This document shows, piece after piece, positions 36,712-45,794 of a stretch of 64,000 nucleotides of DNA; the stretch's first letter is position 1; every line of letters starts with the position of its first letter. The notes beneath the pieces were generated by a model, which was not told where the DNA came from, did no database searches, and worked only from the letters and a program-made list of their open reading frames with translations. The stretch is from contig NZ_CP166679.1 of assembly GCF_041320605.1 (NCBI RefSeq), forward strand, positions 4,202,001 to 4,266,000, written 5' to 3'. The DNA is from Arenibacter antarcticus (lineage in GTDB: Bacteria; Bacteroidota; Bacteroidia; Flavobacteriales; Flavobacteriaceae). The position numbers were made by a program, and so were the translations under genes.

Positions 36712-37542
36712 ATGAAAAATATTCTTGTACCTACGGATTTCTCTGACAATTGTAATAAAGCCGCTGATTTGGGTATTGAAATGGCCAAACTTTACGATGC
36801 GGAAATCCATTTCTTTCACTTAATACACACACCTGTAGACTGGGTGAAATTAGATAAACTGAAGGAAAAAAAGTATCCAGATACCTTGAAACAAATAGGT
36901 GCAGCCAAATCCAAATTGCGAGAATTGGAAAAAAAAGCGGAAAAGCATGGTCTTAAGTGCCAGACTTTTTTGGAGTATAAGGTCGAAATCCGCAATATTT
37001 TAAGACATTCTGGTCATTTCGATCATGATTTTATTATAACTGGGAGTAGTGGCACCAGAGGTATCGTACGCGAACTCCAAGGCAGCAATGTTGAAGAAAT
37101 TGTGAGAAAGGCGGATGTCCCGGTAATTGTGGTCAAGGACCAAGAAATATCCTTTCCTTTCAAAGACATCGTTTTTGTTTCAGATTTTATTCAAGATGTG
37201 AGTGAAGCATTTAAACACGTTATTTCGATCGCTGAAAAATGTGGAGCGCATATCCATTTATTGAGGGTGAATACTCTGGCCGATTTCAACAGTATTGAAC
37301 AAGGTTTAAACCCCATTAGGGAGTTCCTTAAAAAATTCCCTGAGTTGGATAGGTACTCAATGAATGTTTATAATGAGTCTTCCGTAGAAACAGGTATAAA
37401 TAATTTCTTAGACTACAAGAATGCAGATTTGATCGCGATGTGTACTAGTGGACGTACAGGGTTTTTAAGCCTATTCTCAAAAAGTATCGCTGAAGGTGTA
37501 ACCAATCATTCCGAATTACCGGTGATGACCATTAAAGTATAA
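36712..37542 (+). CDS. Universal stress protein, tandem two-domain
   Basis: 276 residues with two Usp domains: 1-140 begins MKNILVPTDFSDNC and ends near VPVIVVKD; 145-276 begins FKDIVFVSDF and ends LPVMTIKV. The ATP-binding glycine motif is partly kept (GSSGTRGI; CTSGRTGF). It follows the aldolase gene by 77 bases. It is likely a stress-responsive ATP-binding protein; the partner is unknown. Confidence 0.88.
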   Translation: MKNILVPTDFSDNCNKAADLGIEMAKLYDAEIHFFHLIHTPVDWVKLDKLKEKKYPDTLKQIGAAKSKLRELEKKAEKHGLKCQTFLEYKVEIRNILRHSGHFDHDFIITGSSGTRGIVRELQGSNVEEIVRKADVPVIVVKDQEISFPFKDIVFVSDFIQDVSEAFKHVISIAEKCGAHIHLLRVNTLADFNSIEQGLNPIREFLKKFPELDRYSMNVYNESSVETGINNFLDYKNADLIAMCTSGRTGFLSLFSKSIAEGVTNHSELPVMTIKV

Positions 37543-37544
37543 TT

Positions 37545-38387
37545 ATGGATAAATCAGTTCTAATACAAAAATATTCCGGTGAGCACCAAGCTTTTGATGT
37601 AAACAAACTCATCAATTCCCTACGCCGCTCACGGGCGGATGAGGATATTGTTCAGGATATAGCCCGTAAGGTTCAAGAGCAGATTGAAGAAGGAATGACC
37701 ACTAAAAAGATCTATCAATTGGCATTCAAGATGCTAAAGGCTAAATCGAGGGTAAGTGCTTCAAAGTACAAGCTCAAAAAAGCCTTGATGGAACTCGGCC
37801 CAACGGGTTTTCCTTTTGAAAAGTTGGTAGGCAAACTATTGGCGCACGAAGGGTTTGCAACAAAGGTTGGTGTTATTGTACAAGGCAATTGTGTGCAGCA
37901 CGAAATAGATGTGATAGCCCTGAAGGATAATGATCATTATATGATTGAATGTAAATACCACAGTCATCAGGGTAGGTTTTGCAATGTAAAAACCCCCCTA
38001 TATATCCAGTCCAGATTTTTGGATGTGGAAAAACAATGGGAGCAAAAAAAAGACCATGAATCTAAACTCCACAAAGGAGGTGTGTACACCAATACGCGGT
38101 TTACCACCGATGCCATACAATATGGCACCTGTGTTGGATTGTTATTGACAAGTTGGGATTACCCAAATGGAAATGGTCTTAAAGAGCGAATAGATAAGTC
38201 TGGCCTACACCCGTTAACTGCTTTAACAACTATGACCAATGCTGAAAAAACTAAGTTGTTAGACCAAGGCATTGTGCTCTGCAAAGAGCTTCACGAAAAC
38301 CCTGCGTTATTGGAGCAGATAGGAATTGATAAAAAAAGACACGAAAAGATTTTAGAAGATTCAGAAGCCCTATGTAAAAGCACTTAA
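37545..38387 (+). CDS. ATP-cone / Mrr-like restriction endonuclease fusion
   Basis: 280 residues. Residues 1-90 are an ATP-cone (LIQKYSGEHQAFDVNKLINSLRRS and KKALMELGPTG). The next part (about 90-165) is a PD-(D/E)xK nuclease of the Mrr type: HEIDVIAL, then MIECKYH. The acidic-x-Lys triad is intact. The C-terminal 100 residues form helices unrelated to a DNA-binding domain I know. ATP-cones bind ATP/dATP, so nucleotide level might gate nuclease activity. Two bases after USP, so co-transcribed. Its substrate, DNA or RNA, is not known. Confidence 0.85.
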   Translation: MDKSVLIQKYSGEHQAFDVNKLINSLRRSRADEDIVQDIARKVQEQIEEGMTTKKIYQLAFKMLKAKSRVSASKYKLKKALMELGPTGFPFEKLVGKLLAHEGFATKVGVIVQGNCVQHEIDVIALKDNDHYMIECKYHSHQGRFCNVKTPLYIQSRFLDVEKQWEQKKDHESKLHKGGVYTNTRFTTDAIQYGTCVGLLLTSWDYPNGNGLKERIDKSGLHPLTALTTMTNAEKTKLLDQGIVLCKELHENPALLEQIGIDKKRHEKILEDSEALCKST

Positions 38388-38429
38388 GGATTATGGTTAT
38401 AAAAGTTTAACAATCTTAAATCAAAACTT

Positions 38430-38684
38430 ATGAAAACAGATAAACCGCAAGAACAGAACAATATAGATCTAGAGCTATTTTACCAGGCATTGGAAGATAA
38501 CCCAGAACTACTGGAAGATGCTTTTGAAACAATACTGGAGATGGTAAACTCCGAACCTAAATCCGCAAAGAAACTGGCCCTTCTTATCAAAGAAGACTTT
38601 CACGATCTGTACAAGGAAATAGCGGAGTTATGTACGTCGGACCAAGACAAAGGGAACACACCTGCCTGCTGCGGGGGACATTAA
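38430..38684 (+). CDS. Small acidic protein with CCGGH tail, unknown
   Basis: 84 residues, acidic helices (YQALEDNPELLEDAFETILEMV) and a final TPACCGGH. The CC-x-x-H end could ligate a metal ion. No family recognised. Same operon as its neighbours, 42 bases after the nuclease. Confidence 0.6.
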   Translation: MKTDKPQEQNNIDLELFYQALEDNPELLEDAFETILEMVNSEPKSAKKLALLIKEDFHDLYKEIAELCTSDQDKGNTPACCGGH

Positions 38685-38838
38685 TATTTGGCAACTGTGA
38701 AAGTGCGAACCCTAAAGCCGGTAAACAGGTGAATAAACACGAGTAATGGTTAAAAGGAAATAGTGATTCGTTATACAAGCAACAATAAGATTTTAGAAGA
38801 TTCCTAAGAATTATTTACAACAAGTTCAAACCAAAAAA

Positions 38839-40215
38839 ATGAAAAACAATAAAATAAGCATCCACTTTTTGGGAGCAGCAGGTACAGTAACAGGCTCAAA
38901 GTATCTAGTGGACACTGGAGATAGAAAGATACTGATAGACTGTGGACTTTTTCAAGGGTTAAAGGAATTACGTCTCAAAAATTGGGAATATCCGCCTGTG
39001 GAAGTTTCAGAAATTGATATGGTACTGCTTACCCACGGCCATTTGGATCATACAGGTTATCTGCCAAGATTGGTGAAATTAGGATTCAAAGGGCATATCT
39101 ACGGTACCAATCCTACTTTGGACATTGCCAAGATCATTTTGAACGATAGTGCAAAAATACAGGAGCAAGATGCTGAACGTGCCAATAAAGAAGGTTATTC
39201 CAAACACAGTCCCGCAGAACCGCTTTACGATTTAAAGGATGTGGAAAAAACCATTCCATGTTTTAAAGGAATCCCCCAATCCCAATGGATTCCTTTGTTT
39301 GATGGTATCAGGGCACGTTTCCAATATAACGGCCATATTTTAGGCGCCACCTACATCGAGTTGGAGGTGCACGGAAAACGCTTTGTCTTTTCAGGAGATA
39401 TTGGCAGGACCAATGATTTATTGCTTTATCCACCCCTGAAACCAAAAAAAGCAGATGTGCTTTTCATTGAATCTACTTATGGAGGAAGGTTTCATCCGGA
39501 TGAAGTGGAAGCCATTCCACGTATTGAAAAATTGGTCAATGAAACCATTAATAGGGGCGGCAGCCTGTTTATCCCAAGTTTTTCAGTAGAACGTGCCCAA
39601 CTAATGATGCTTATCTTCTGGAGATTACTGAAAGAAAAGAAAATTCCAAAAGTCCAGATGATAATGGATAGCCCTATGGGAGCCAATGTACTGGAACTGT
39701 TCCACCACACAAGGGATTGGCATAGGCTGAACGAGAATGAATGTGATGAAATGTGTTCGCACTTTACGGTGGTAAGCAGTTATCGGGAAACAATGGAATT
39801 ACGAACTGATGATAAACCAAAAATAGTGATTGCAGGAAGTGGAATGCTTACCGGAGGAAGAATGCTCAACTATCTTGAAACACAGGCGCAAAACCCTAAC
39901 AACACCTTACTATTCGTGGGTTATCAAGCGGAAGGAACGCGGGGCAGAAAATTGTTGGAGGGCGATAAGGAATTGAAAGTGTACGGAAAATGGGTGCCGT
40001 TCAAAATGCAAATGGCTGAAATTGAAGGTCTATCGGCCCACGCAGACCACGCTGAACTTATGGCTTGGATGAGCAAAATAAAAAATAAACCAGAGAGAAT
40101 TTTTATTGTACACGGTGAGAAAGAAGGTGCGGAAGCCCTGCAAAAAGGAATAGTGGAAACTTATGGTTGGAATGCTGAAATCCCGCAGCTCTACAACATT
40201 GAAGGAATAGAATAG
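38839..40215 (+). CDS. Metallo-beta-lactamase / beta-CASP RNA-processing nuclease
   Basis: 458 residues. MBL active site LTHGHLDHTG (HxHxDH) near residue 72, a second GHILGATYIE, then SGDIGR. The beta-CASP region follows with GSGMLTGG and LFVGYQAEGTRG. The C-terminal RNA-specificity (RMMBL) part contains GLSAHADHAEL and IFIVHGEKEG. This is a CPSF-73/YSH1-like RNase family member, not RNase J. It probably cleaves RNA. Starts 154 bases after the acidic protein, with its own plausible leader. Confidence 0.9.
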   Translation: MKNNKISIHFLGAAGTVTGSKYLVDTGDRKILIDCGLFQGLKELRLKNWEYPPVEVSEIDMVLLTHGHLDHTGYLPRLVKLGFKGHIYGTNPTLDIAKIILNDSAKIQEQDAERANKEGYSKHSPAEPLYDLKDVEKTIPCFKGIPQSQWIPLFDGIRARFQYNGHILGATYIELEVHGKRFVFSGDIGRTNDLLLYPPLKPKKADVLFIESTYGGRFHPDEVEAIPRIEKLVNETINRGGSLFIPSFSVERAQLMMLIFWRLLKEKKIPKVQMIMDSPMGANVLELFHHTRDWHRLNENECDEMCSHFTVVSSYRETMELRTDDKPKIVIAGSGMLTGGRMLNYLETQAQNPNNTLLFVGYQAEGTRGRKLLEGDKELKVYGKWVPFKMQMAEIEGLSAHADHAELMAWMSKIKNKPERIFIVHGEKEGAEALQKGIVETYGWNAEIPQLYNIEGIE

Positions 40216-40244
40216 GTTTTGGAAATCTTGAAAATTGAAACATT

Positions 40245-41747
40245 ATGGAACAACACTCAAACAATCTGAAATACAAGCATCTGGGCATTTATACCCAGAA
40301 CGAAAACGTGGTCTATATGCATAAAGATTGCCACGCCTGTATTTCCGAAGGCTTTGAAGCCCTAACAAGAATAAGGATCTCAAATGCAAGCCATTCTATC
40401 GTGGCAAGCCTAAACGTTATAAATTCTGATATGCTGTTGCCCAACGAAATAGGACTATCCGATGCGGCAGCAAATAAACTGAACATTTCCCAAAATGAGA
40501 CCCTGAATGTTTCACATTTGGAGCCAATTGAATCGTTAAGCCACGTCAGGGCCAAAATTTATAATCAAAAACTCGATTATAATGCTTATAGCCAAATTAT
40601 TACCGATATCGTTGAAGGCGATTATTCCAACATACACCTTTCCGCATTTATAACCGCCTGTGCGGGTGAACGGATGGATATTGATGAAATATCAGCCCTT
40701 ACCAAAGCAATGATCGCTTCGGGGAAGCAACTTAATTGGGACCAAGAAATCGTGGTGGATAAGCATTGTATTGGCGGATTGCCTGGAAATAGGACAACTC
40801 CATTAGTGGTTGCCATTGTTGCCGCTTATGGTCTAACGATGCCCAAAACATCGTCTCGAGCCATCACCTCACCCGCAGGTACCGCAGATACTATGGAAGT
40901 ATTGACCAATGTTACGCTTTCTTTAGAGGAAATAAAGACCGTAGTAGAGAAAGAAGGCGGATGTTTTGTCTGGGGCGGTACAGCTCAATTAAGTCCTGCA
41001 GATGACGTACTTATAAAAATTGAAAAGGCTTTGGATATTGATAGCGAAGGACAGCTCATCGCTTCGGTACTATCTAAAAAAGCAGCGGCAGGATCCACAC
41101 ACGTCGTTATAGATATTCCCGTTGGAGAAACCGCCAAGGTACGCAGTACGGGAATTGCCCAAAAACTAAAAAGCCACCTGGAAACTGTGGGTAACGCAGT
41201 GGGGCTTATTGTGAAAGTCGTGATTACAGATGGTACCCAGCCCGTCGGAAGAGGTATTGGTCCAACATTAGAGGCCATTGATATATTAAAAGTTCTAAAA
41301 AATGAAGGAGATGCGCCAAATGACCTAAAAGAAAGGGCATTGTTTTTGGCTGGGGAACTATTGGAACTTTCTGGAAAAATCGGAAAAGGAAAAGGAACAG
41401 AAACCGCCAAAGAAGTACTTAAATCTGGCAAAGCTTATGAAAAATTTCTCGCCATATGCAAAGCTCAAGGTCGTTTTACACTACCTGTTTTAGCTCCCCA
41501 TAAGGTTGAGATTAAAGCAGATAAGTCAGGCGTTATAAAGAGAATCGATAACAGGAAGATTGCAAAACTCGCCAAGCTTTCGGGTGCACCCCAATCAAAA
41601 TCTGCAGGGATTTTATTAAATGTTCATTTAGGGGAGAAAATTGAAAATAACCAGTTACTATACACTCTATACGCAGAATCCAAAGGTGAACTAAACTATG
41701 CCTTGGATTATAAAAACAACCACAACGACATCATAACCATAATTTAA
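40245..41747 (+). CDS. AMP phosphorylase (thymidine phosphorylase family, archaeal type)
   Basis: 500 residues with an extra N-terminal domain (about 1-80) absent from bacterial DeoA. It has the phosphate/nucleotide signature KHCIGGLPGNRTTPLV and PKTSSRAITSPAGTADTMEVL. Enzymes of this type phosphorolyse AMP (and CMP/UMP) to ribose-1,5-bisphosphate plus base. In archaea they feed the RuBisCO route via R15P isomerase; no isomerase or RuBisCO is visible here. 29 bases after the nuclease, which could supply nucleotides from RNA. Confidence 0.88.
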   Translation: MEQHSNNLKYKHLGIYTQNENVVYMHKDCHACISEGFEALTRIRISNASHSIVASLNVINSDMLLPNEIGLSDAAANKLNISQNETLNVSHLEPIESLSHVRAKIYNQKLDYNAYSQIITDIVEGDYSNIHLSAFITACAGERMDIDEISALTKAMIASGKQLNWDQEIVVDKHCIGGLPGNRTTPLVVAIVAAYGLTMPKTSSRAITSPAGTADTMEVLTNVTLSLEEIKTVVEKEGGCFVWGGTAQLSPADDVLIKIEKALDIDSEGQLIASVLSKKAAAGSTHVVIDIPVGETAKVRSTGIAQKLKSHLETVGNAVGLIVKVVITDGTQPVGRGIGPTLEAIDILKVLKNEGDAPNDLKERALFLAGELLELSGKIGKGKGTETAKEVLKSGKAYEKFLAICKAQGRFTLPVLAPHKVEIKADKSGVIKRIDNRKIAKLAKLSGAPQSKSAGILLNVHLGEKIENNQLLYTLYAESKGELNYALDYKNNHNDIITII

Positions 41748-41757
41748 AAAGTAGACT

Positions 41758-42651
41758 ATGAAAACTATATTATTCAGTCTTCCCGGAAATGAAGAACTCA
41801 CAGAATTACTGGCAATAAAAATGGATGCGGAAATCGGGGAATGCACTATACGTAAATTTCCAGACGGGGAATCCTATACTCGCATCCTTTCCGATGTAAA
41901 AGGTAAATGTGTGGTTATGGTCTGTACCTTACACGAACCTGACAAGAAACTTTTACCACTTTATTTTTTAAGCCATACTGCCAAATCATTGGGAGCTATG
42001 TGTACGTGTTTGGTTGCACCCTATTTGGCATATATGCGTCAGGACAAAGTATTTAATAAAGGGGAAGGAGTAACTTCTGGTTTCTTCGGAAAATTGATTT
42101 CAGGTTTTGCTGACAGCATAACCACTGTTGATCCTCACTTACACAGAATAAGTTCTTTGGATGAAGTCTATCACATTCCCAATAAAGTAATTCACGCTGC
42201 AGATGCCATTTCGGGCTGGATAAAGGAACATATTGAAAACCCAGTACTTATAGGCCCCGATTCCGAAAGCGAACAATGGGTTTCCGAGGTTGCTAAAACT
42301 GCTAAAGCGCCATTTATGATATTGCAAAAAATACGCCACGGTGACCGTGACGTGGAGGTTTCGGTACCGGATGTGGAAAAATACAAAAACGCCACCCCTA
42401 TATTGGTGGATGATATAATTTCCACGGCACAGACAATGATAGAAACTGTAAAGCATTTAAGAAAAATAGGTATGAAACCACCTATATGTGTTGGTATTCA
42501 CGCTGTATTTTCCGGTAATGCTTATCAGGATTTACTAGATTCTGGAGTAGAAAAGATAGTCACTTGCAATACCATTCCTCATCCTTCAAACGGAATTGAT
42601 TTAAGTGACATAATGGCAATGGAAGTTAAGAAATTGATGACCCATATATGA
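41758..42651 (+). CDS. Ribose-phosphate pyrophosphokinase (PRPP synthetase), divergent
   Basis: 297 residues. The PRPP-binding loop VDDIISTAQT is intact, with APYLAYMRQDKVF and TVDPHLHR shared with archaeal-type PRPP synthetases. It makes PRPP and AMP from ribose-5-phosphate and ATP. AMP is the substrate of the neighbouring phosphorylase, so the two could be linked. The genome should have a conventional Prs as well. Overlaps the next gene by 4 bases (ATGA). Confidence 0.88.
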   Translation: MKTILFSLPGNEELTELLAIKMDAEIGECTIRKFPDGESYTRILSDVKGKCVVMVCTLHEPDKKLLPLYFLSHTAKSLGAMCTCLVAPYLAYMRQDKVFNKGEGVTSGFFGKLISGFADSITTVDPHLHRISSLDEVYHIPNKVIHAADAISGWIKEHIENPVLIGPDSESEQWVSEVAKTAKAPFMILQKIRHGDRDVEVSVPDVEKYKNATPILVDDIISTAQTMIETVKHLRKIGMKPPICVGIHAVFSGNAYQDLLDSGVEKIVTCNTIPHPSNGIDLSDIMAMEVKKLMTHI

Positions 42652-43298
42652 GAAAACAAGGAATCTTACTAATTTTTATTTTATTGAGCATCACAATGAA
42701 TGGACAAACTGAAATGCTTATTGGGCAATTGTCCAATAGACTGGTGGTCCGGGAAAATTTTGATGAAGATGGCAATTTTCTGAACAGGCAAGCTTTTAAA
42801 GCGGGAAAGATTAAAGAATCCGATGGATATTATGAAATTGTTGTCGTGACCGAACTCTTTGATGAAAATGGTAACTCAACGGATAAATATAACACGATTT
42901 ACAAATGTAAACCAGATGAATCTAGTATCATGGTAATGGTATTTCCGTTTTTCAACCCAAAATCAAAAGAAACCGAAATCAACACCACCTCTAATAATTT
43001 TAAAGAACTCTATGATTTGGAGAATCTAGAAGACATAGAACTTGAAATGAGCTTTGATTCGGGATTACTGAATTTTTTTGGTTCAAAGAGTGTTATAAAA
43101 ATTTATCACCGAACATTAGAGTCTAGTACAGACAATAATGCCATTAAATCAAAAATCAATATAAAGGCATATGCGTTGGGAATACGTATAAAGCGACTCA
43201 ACTATGCCGTTATCGAAAAACTAAATACTAAGGGCTTATTGACCTTTCAAAAATTCACCGAAGAAGACGGGAGCTATTTTACAATGACCTATAAATAA
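42648..43298 (+). CDS. Secreted protein of unknown function
   Basis: 216 residues with an N-terminal signal sequence (IFILLSITMNGQ). The mature protein has no family I recognise. It is rich in Asp, Asn and beta-strand residues; the middle DLENLEDIELEMSFDSGLLNFFGS is distinctive. Translationally coupled to the PRPP synthetase gene. Confidence 0.65.
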   Translation: MRKQGILLIFILLSITMNGQTEMLIGQLSNRLVVRENFDEDGNFLNRQAFKAGKIKESDGYYEIVVVTELFDENGNSTDKYNTIYKCKPDESSIMVMVFPFFNPKSKETEINTTSNNFKELYDLENLEDIELEMSFDSGLLNFFGSKSVIKIYHRTLESSTDNNAIKSKINIKAYALGIRIKRLNYAVIEKLNTKGLLTFQKFTEEDGSYFTMTYK

Positions 43299-43302
43299 AA
43301 AA

Positions 43303-43597
43303 ATGAAAAATTATGATCCCCTTTCAGAAGCCATAAACAATCTCCAACAAAGAGGATATACTTGTGATTTCAACTTAAAACCTGAATGCTTGGGATTTGC
43401 TTCGATAAAAATAGTGATCCGCCCCGTAGATTTTAAAAGCGGATAATACCTATCGATTTGAAGGAATGAGCAGTACTGATGATAATAGTGTTATATATAC
43501 TATATCTTCAAAAGATGGAATTAGAAGATTTTTGGTAGATGCCCACAGAGTATATGCTGAGAATATCTCGGAAGAAATGCGAAAAGAATTACGTTAA
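43303..43597 (+). pseudogene. Small 'PRPP synthetase-like' protein family, frameshifted
   Basis: ATG at 43303 reads MKNYDPLSEAINNLQQRGYT and then stops at SG* at about 43446. One base later the next frame carries on as DNTYRFEGMSSTDDNSVIYT, ending ISEEMRKELR at a stop at 43597. Together they rebuild a ~97-residue protein of a small Flavobacteriaceae family (often named phosphoribosylpyrophosphate synthetase). An extra A in a run of four (about 43435-43438) explains the break. It is either a real frameshift or a base-call error. Confidence 0.75.
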
Positions 43598-43613
43598 CCC
43601 TTAAATATAAAAT

Positions 43614-45794
43614 ATGGACAATAACAAAGATCACAAAGACAAAAAAATGGACAATACTAAGATGAATCACGATAAGGGTGATCATTTGAAGATGGATCAT
43701 TCAAACCTGCCTGCCGGCAAGGCAGGAATGGACCATTCGAAAATAGAAGACCCAAAATCGGTTGACCATAGTAAGATGGACCACAGTAAAATGGATCATG
43801 GAGGCCATTCTGATCATAATCCAGGACACGGGAAAATGGGGCATGACCATCATGAAATGATGATCGCTGACTTTAGAAAACGGTTTTGGATAACGCTTGT
43901 ACTCACTATCCCTATCCTGATCTTCTCACCGATGATTCAGGGATTTCTCGGGTATGAATTCCTGCTTCCTGGGAACCAGTATATCCTATTTGCACTTTCC
44001 TCGGTGGTCTATTTCTATGGTGGGTGGCCATTTTTAAAAGGAATTTGGTCTGAAGTCAAAGAAGGTGCCCCTGGAATGATGACGCTTATTGCTATGGCCA
44101 TCACAGTCGCTTATGTATATAGTTCAGCAACGGTGTTTGGATTGGAAGGCATGGACTTCTTTTGGGAGCTCGCCACGCTAATAGCTATTATGCTTGTCGG
44201 TCACTGGATAGAAATGAGAAGTGTTTTAGGCGCTTCAAAAGCATTACAACTGCTAGTAAGCATGATGCCAGCCGAAGCACATCGGGTAAAGGGTGGTACC
44301 GTTGAAGTTATTGCACTGGAAGATTTATTAATTGATGACATCATTTTGATTAAGCCAGGAGAGCAAGTACCTGCCGATGGGATTATTGTAGACGGGTCAA
44401 GTTATTTGAACGAATCTATGCTCACCGGAGAATCGAAACCGGTAAAAAAAGAAATGAATGATAAAGTAATTGGAGGTTCGGTAAACGGCAATGGCAGCTT
44501 AAAGGTAAAAGTAGAGCATACGGGAAAAGACAGCTACCTTAACAAGGTTATCACCATGGTAGAGGAAGCCCAAAAGACCAAATCTAAAATGCAAAATCTT
44601 TCCGATAGAGCTGCAAAATGGTTGACTTATATGGCCTTGGCCATTGGTTTCGGAACACTGGCAGTCTGGTTGATTCTTGGGTTTCCATTTGTATATGCAT
44701 TGGAAAGAATGGTTACCGTTATGGTCATTGCTTGTCCTCACGCATTAGGACTAGCCATACCTTTGGTTGTTGCAATTTCTACATCAGTATCTGCACAAAA
44801 CGGATTGTTGATCCGTAATAGGACTGCCTTTGAAGAATCTCGTAAAATATCTGTACTGATTTTTGATAAGACGGGAACCCTTACCAAAGGGGATTTTGGG
44901 GTAACCCGTATTAAATCTGTAGATGAAAAATTTCCGAAAGAGGAAATATTACGGCTTGCTAGTGCATTGGAACAAAGCTCGGAACATCCTATTGCCACAG
45001 GAATCATTAAAAAAGTCAACGAAGATAAAATTACCATCCCAAAGCCTGAAAACTTTAATGCGATTACAGGTAAAGGCGTGGAGGCAAATGTAGAAGGTAA
45101 GCAGGTTAAAGTGGTTAGTCCTGGATATTTAAGGGATGAAAACATTTCCATTCCCGAAGATGCTTATAGTGATGCTGCTGAAACTGTTGTATTTGTTTTA
45201 ATTGACGGACAGCTAGTTGGATATATTGCCCTAGCTGATGAAATAAGACCAGAATCTGCCGAAGCTATAAAAGTATTCAAAAAGAACAACATCAAAGTCT
45301 TTATGGCTACTGGTGATAACGAAAAAACAGCTAAAGCGGTAAGCGATAGTCTTGGTCTGGATGGATACTATGCTGAAGTATTACCGCATCAAAAGGTTGA
45401 ACTAGTAGAAAAATTTCAGAACGAAGGAGAGTTTGTAGCTATGACGGGAGACGGGGTAAACGATGCACCTGCTTTGGCTCAGGCAAACGTTGGTATTGCC
45501 GTAGGTTCTGGTACAGACGTAGCTGCAGAAACAGCAGATATTATTCTCGTAAACAGTAATCCTCAAGATATTTCCAACTTGATTTTATTTGGTAAAGCGA
45601 CCTACAAAAAAATGATTCAGAATCTAATCTGGGCAACAGGATATAACGTTGTAGCTATTCCATTAGCCGCTGGAGTTCTCTATTCTTATGGTTTTGTTTT
45701 AGGTCCAGCAGTGGGAGCTGTTTTAATGAGTTTGAGTACCATCGTAGTTGCTATCAATGCTCAATTATTGAAAAGGAAAATCGGTAAAAAGTAA
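43614..45794 (+). CDS. copB: CopB-type Cu P-type ATPase with His/Met-rich N-terminus
   Basis: 726 residues. Residues 1-85 are packed with His, Met and Asp (KMDHSKMDHGGHSDHN). The transport motif is CPH (374-376, VIACPHALGLAIPLV), typical of CopB pumps, instead of the CPC of CopA. Phosphorylation is at D418 (DKTGTLTKG) and there is TGDGVNDAPA. CopB-type pumps are reported for Cu(II) and Cu(I)/Ag(I) export. It does not have an HMA domain. A seven-residue insert LPAGKAG (32-38) comes from a palindromic repeat. Followed directly by the MFS-PLD gene. Confidence 0.95.
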   Translation: MDNNKDHKDKKMDNTKMNHDKGDHLKMDHSNLPAGKAGMDHSKIEDPKSVDHSKMDHSKMDHGGHSDHNPGHGKMGHDHHEMMIADFRKRFWITLVLTIPILIFSPMIQGFLGYEFLLPGNQYILFALSSVVYFYGGWPFLKGIWSEVKEGAPGMMTLIAMAITVAYVYSSATVFGLEGMDFFWELATLIAIMLVGHWIEMRSVLGASKALQLLVSMMPAEAHRVKGGTVEVIALEDLLIDDIILIKPGEQVPADGIIVDGSSYLNESMLTGESKPVKKEMNDKVIGGSVNGNGSLKVKVEHTGKDSYLNKVITMVEEAQKTKSKMQNLSDRAAKWLTYMALAIGFGTLAVWLILGFPFVYALERMVTVMVIACPHALGLAIPLVVAISTSVSAQNGLLIRNRTAFEESRKISVLIFDKTGTLTKGDFGVTRIKSVDEKFPKEEILRLASALEQSSEHPIATGIIKKVNEDKITIPKPENFNAITGKGVEANVEGKQVKVVSPGYLRDENISIPEDAYSDAAETVVFVLIDGQLVGYIALADEIRPESAEAIKVFKKNNIKVFMATGDNEKTAKAVSDSLGLDGYYAEVLPHQKVELVEKFQNEGEFVAMTGDGVNDAPALAQANVGIAVGSGTDVAAETADIILVNSNPQDISNLILFGKATYKKMIQNLIWATGYNVVAIPLAAGVLYSYGFVLGPAVGAVLMSLSTIVVAINAQLLKRKIGKK
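43706..43726. repeat. Dispersed GC-rich palindrome inside the CopB gene
   Basis: Arms CCTGCC and GGCAGG flank the core TGCCGGCA (with one extra A). It adds LPAGKAG in frame to the Met/His-rich linker. Similar GC-rich palindromes are common in Bacteroidetes genomes. A worn relative gives PHAGRAG in the multicopper oxidase at about 24300. Confidence 0.75.
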
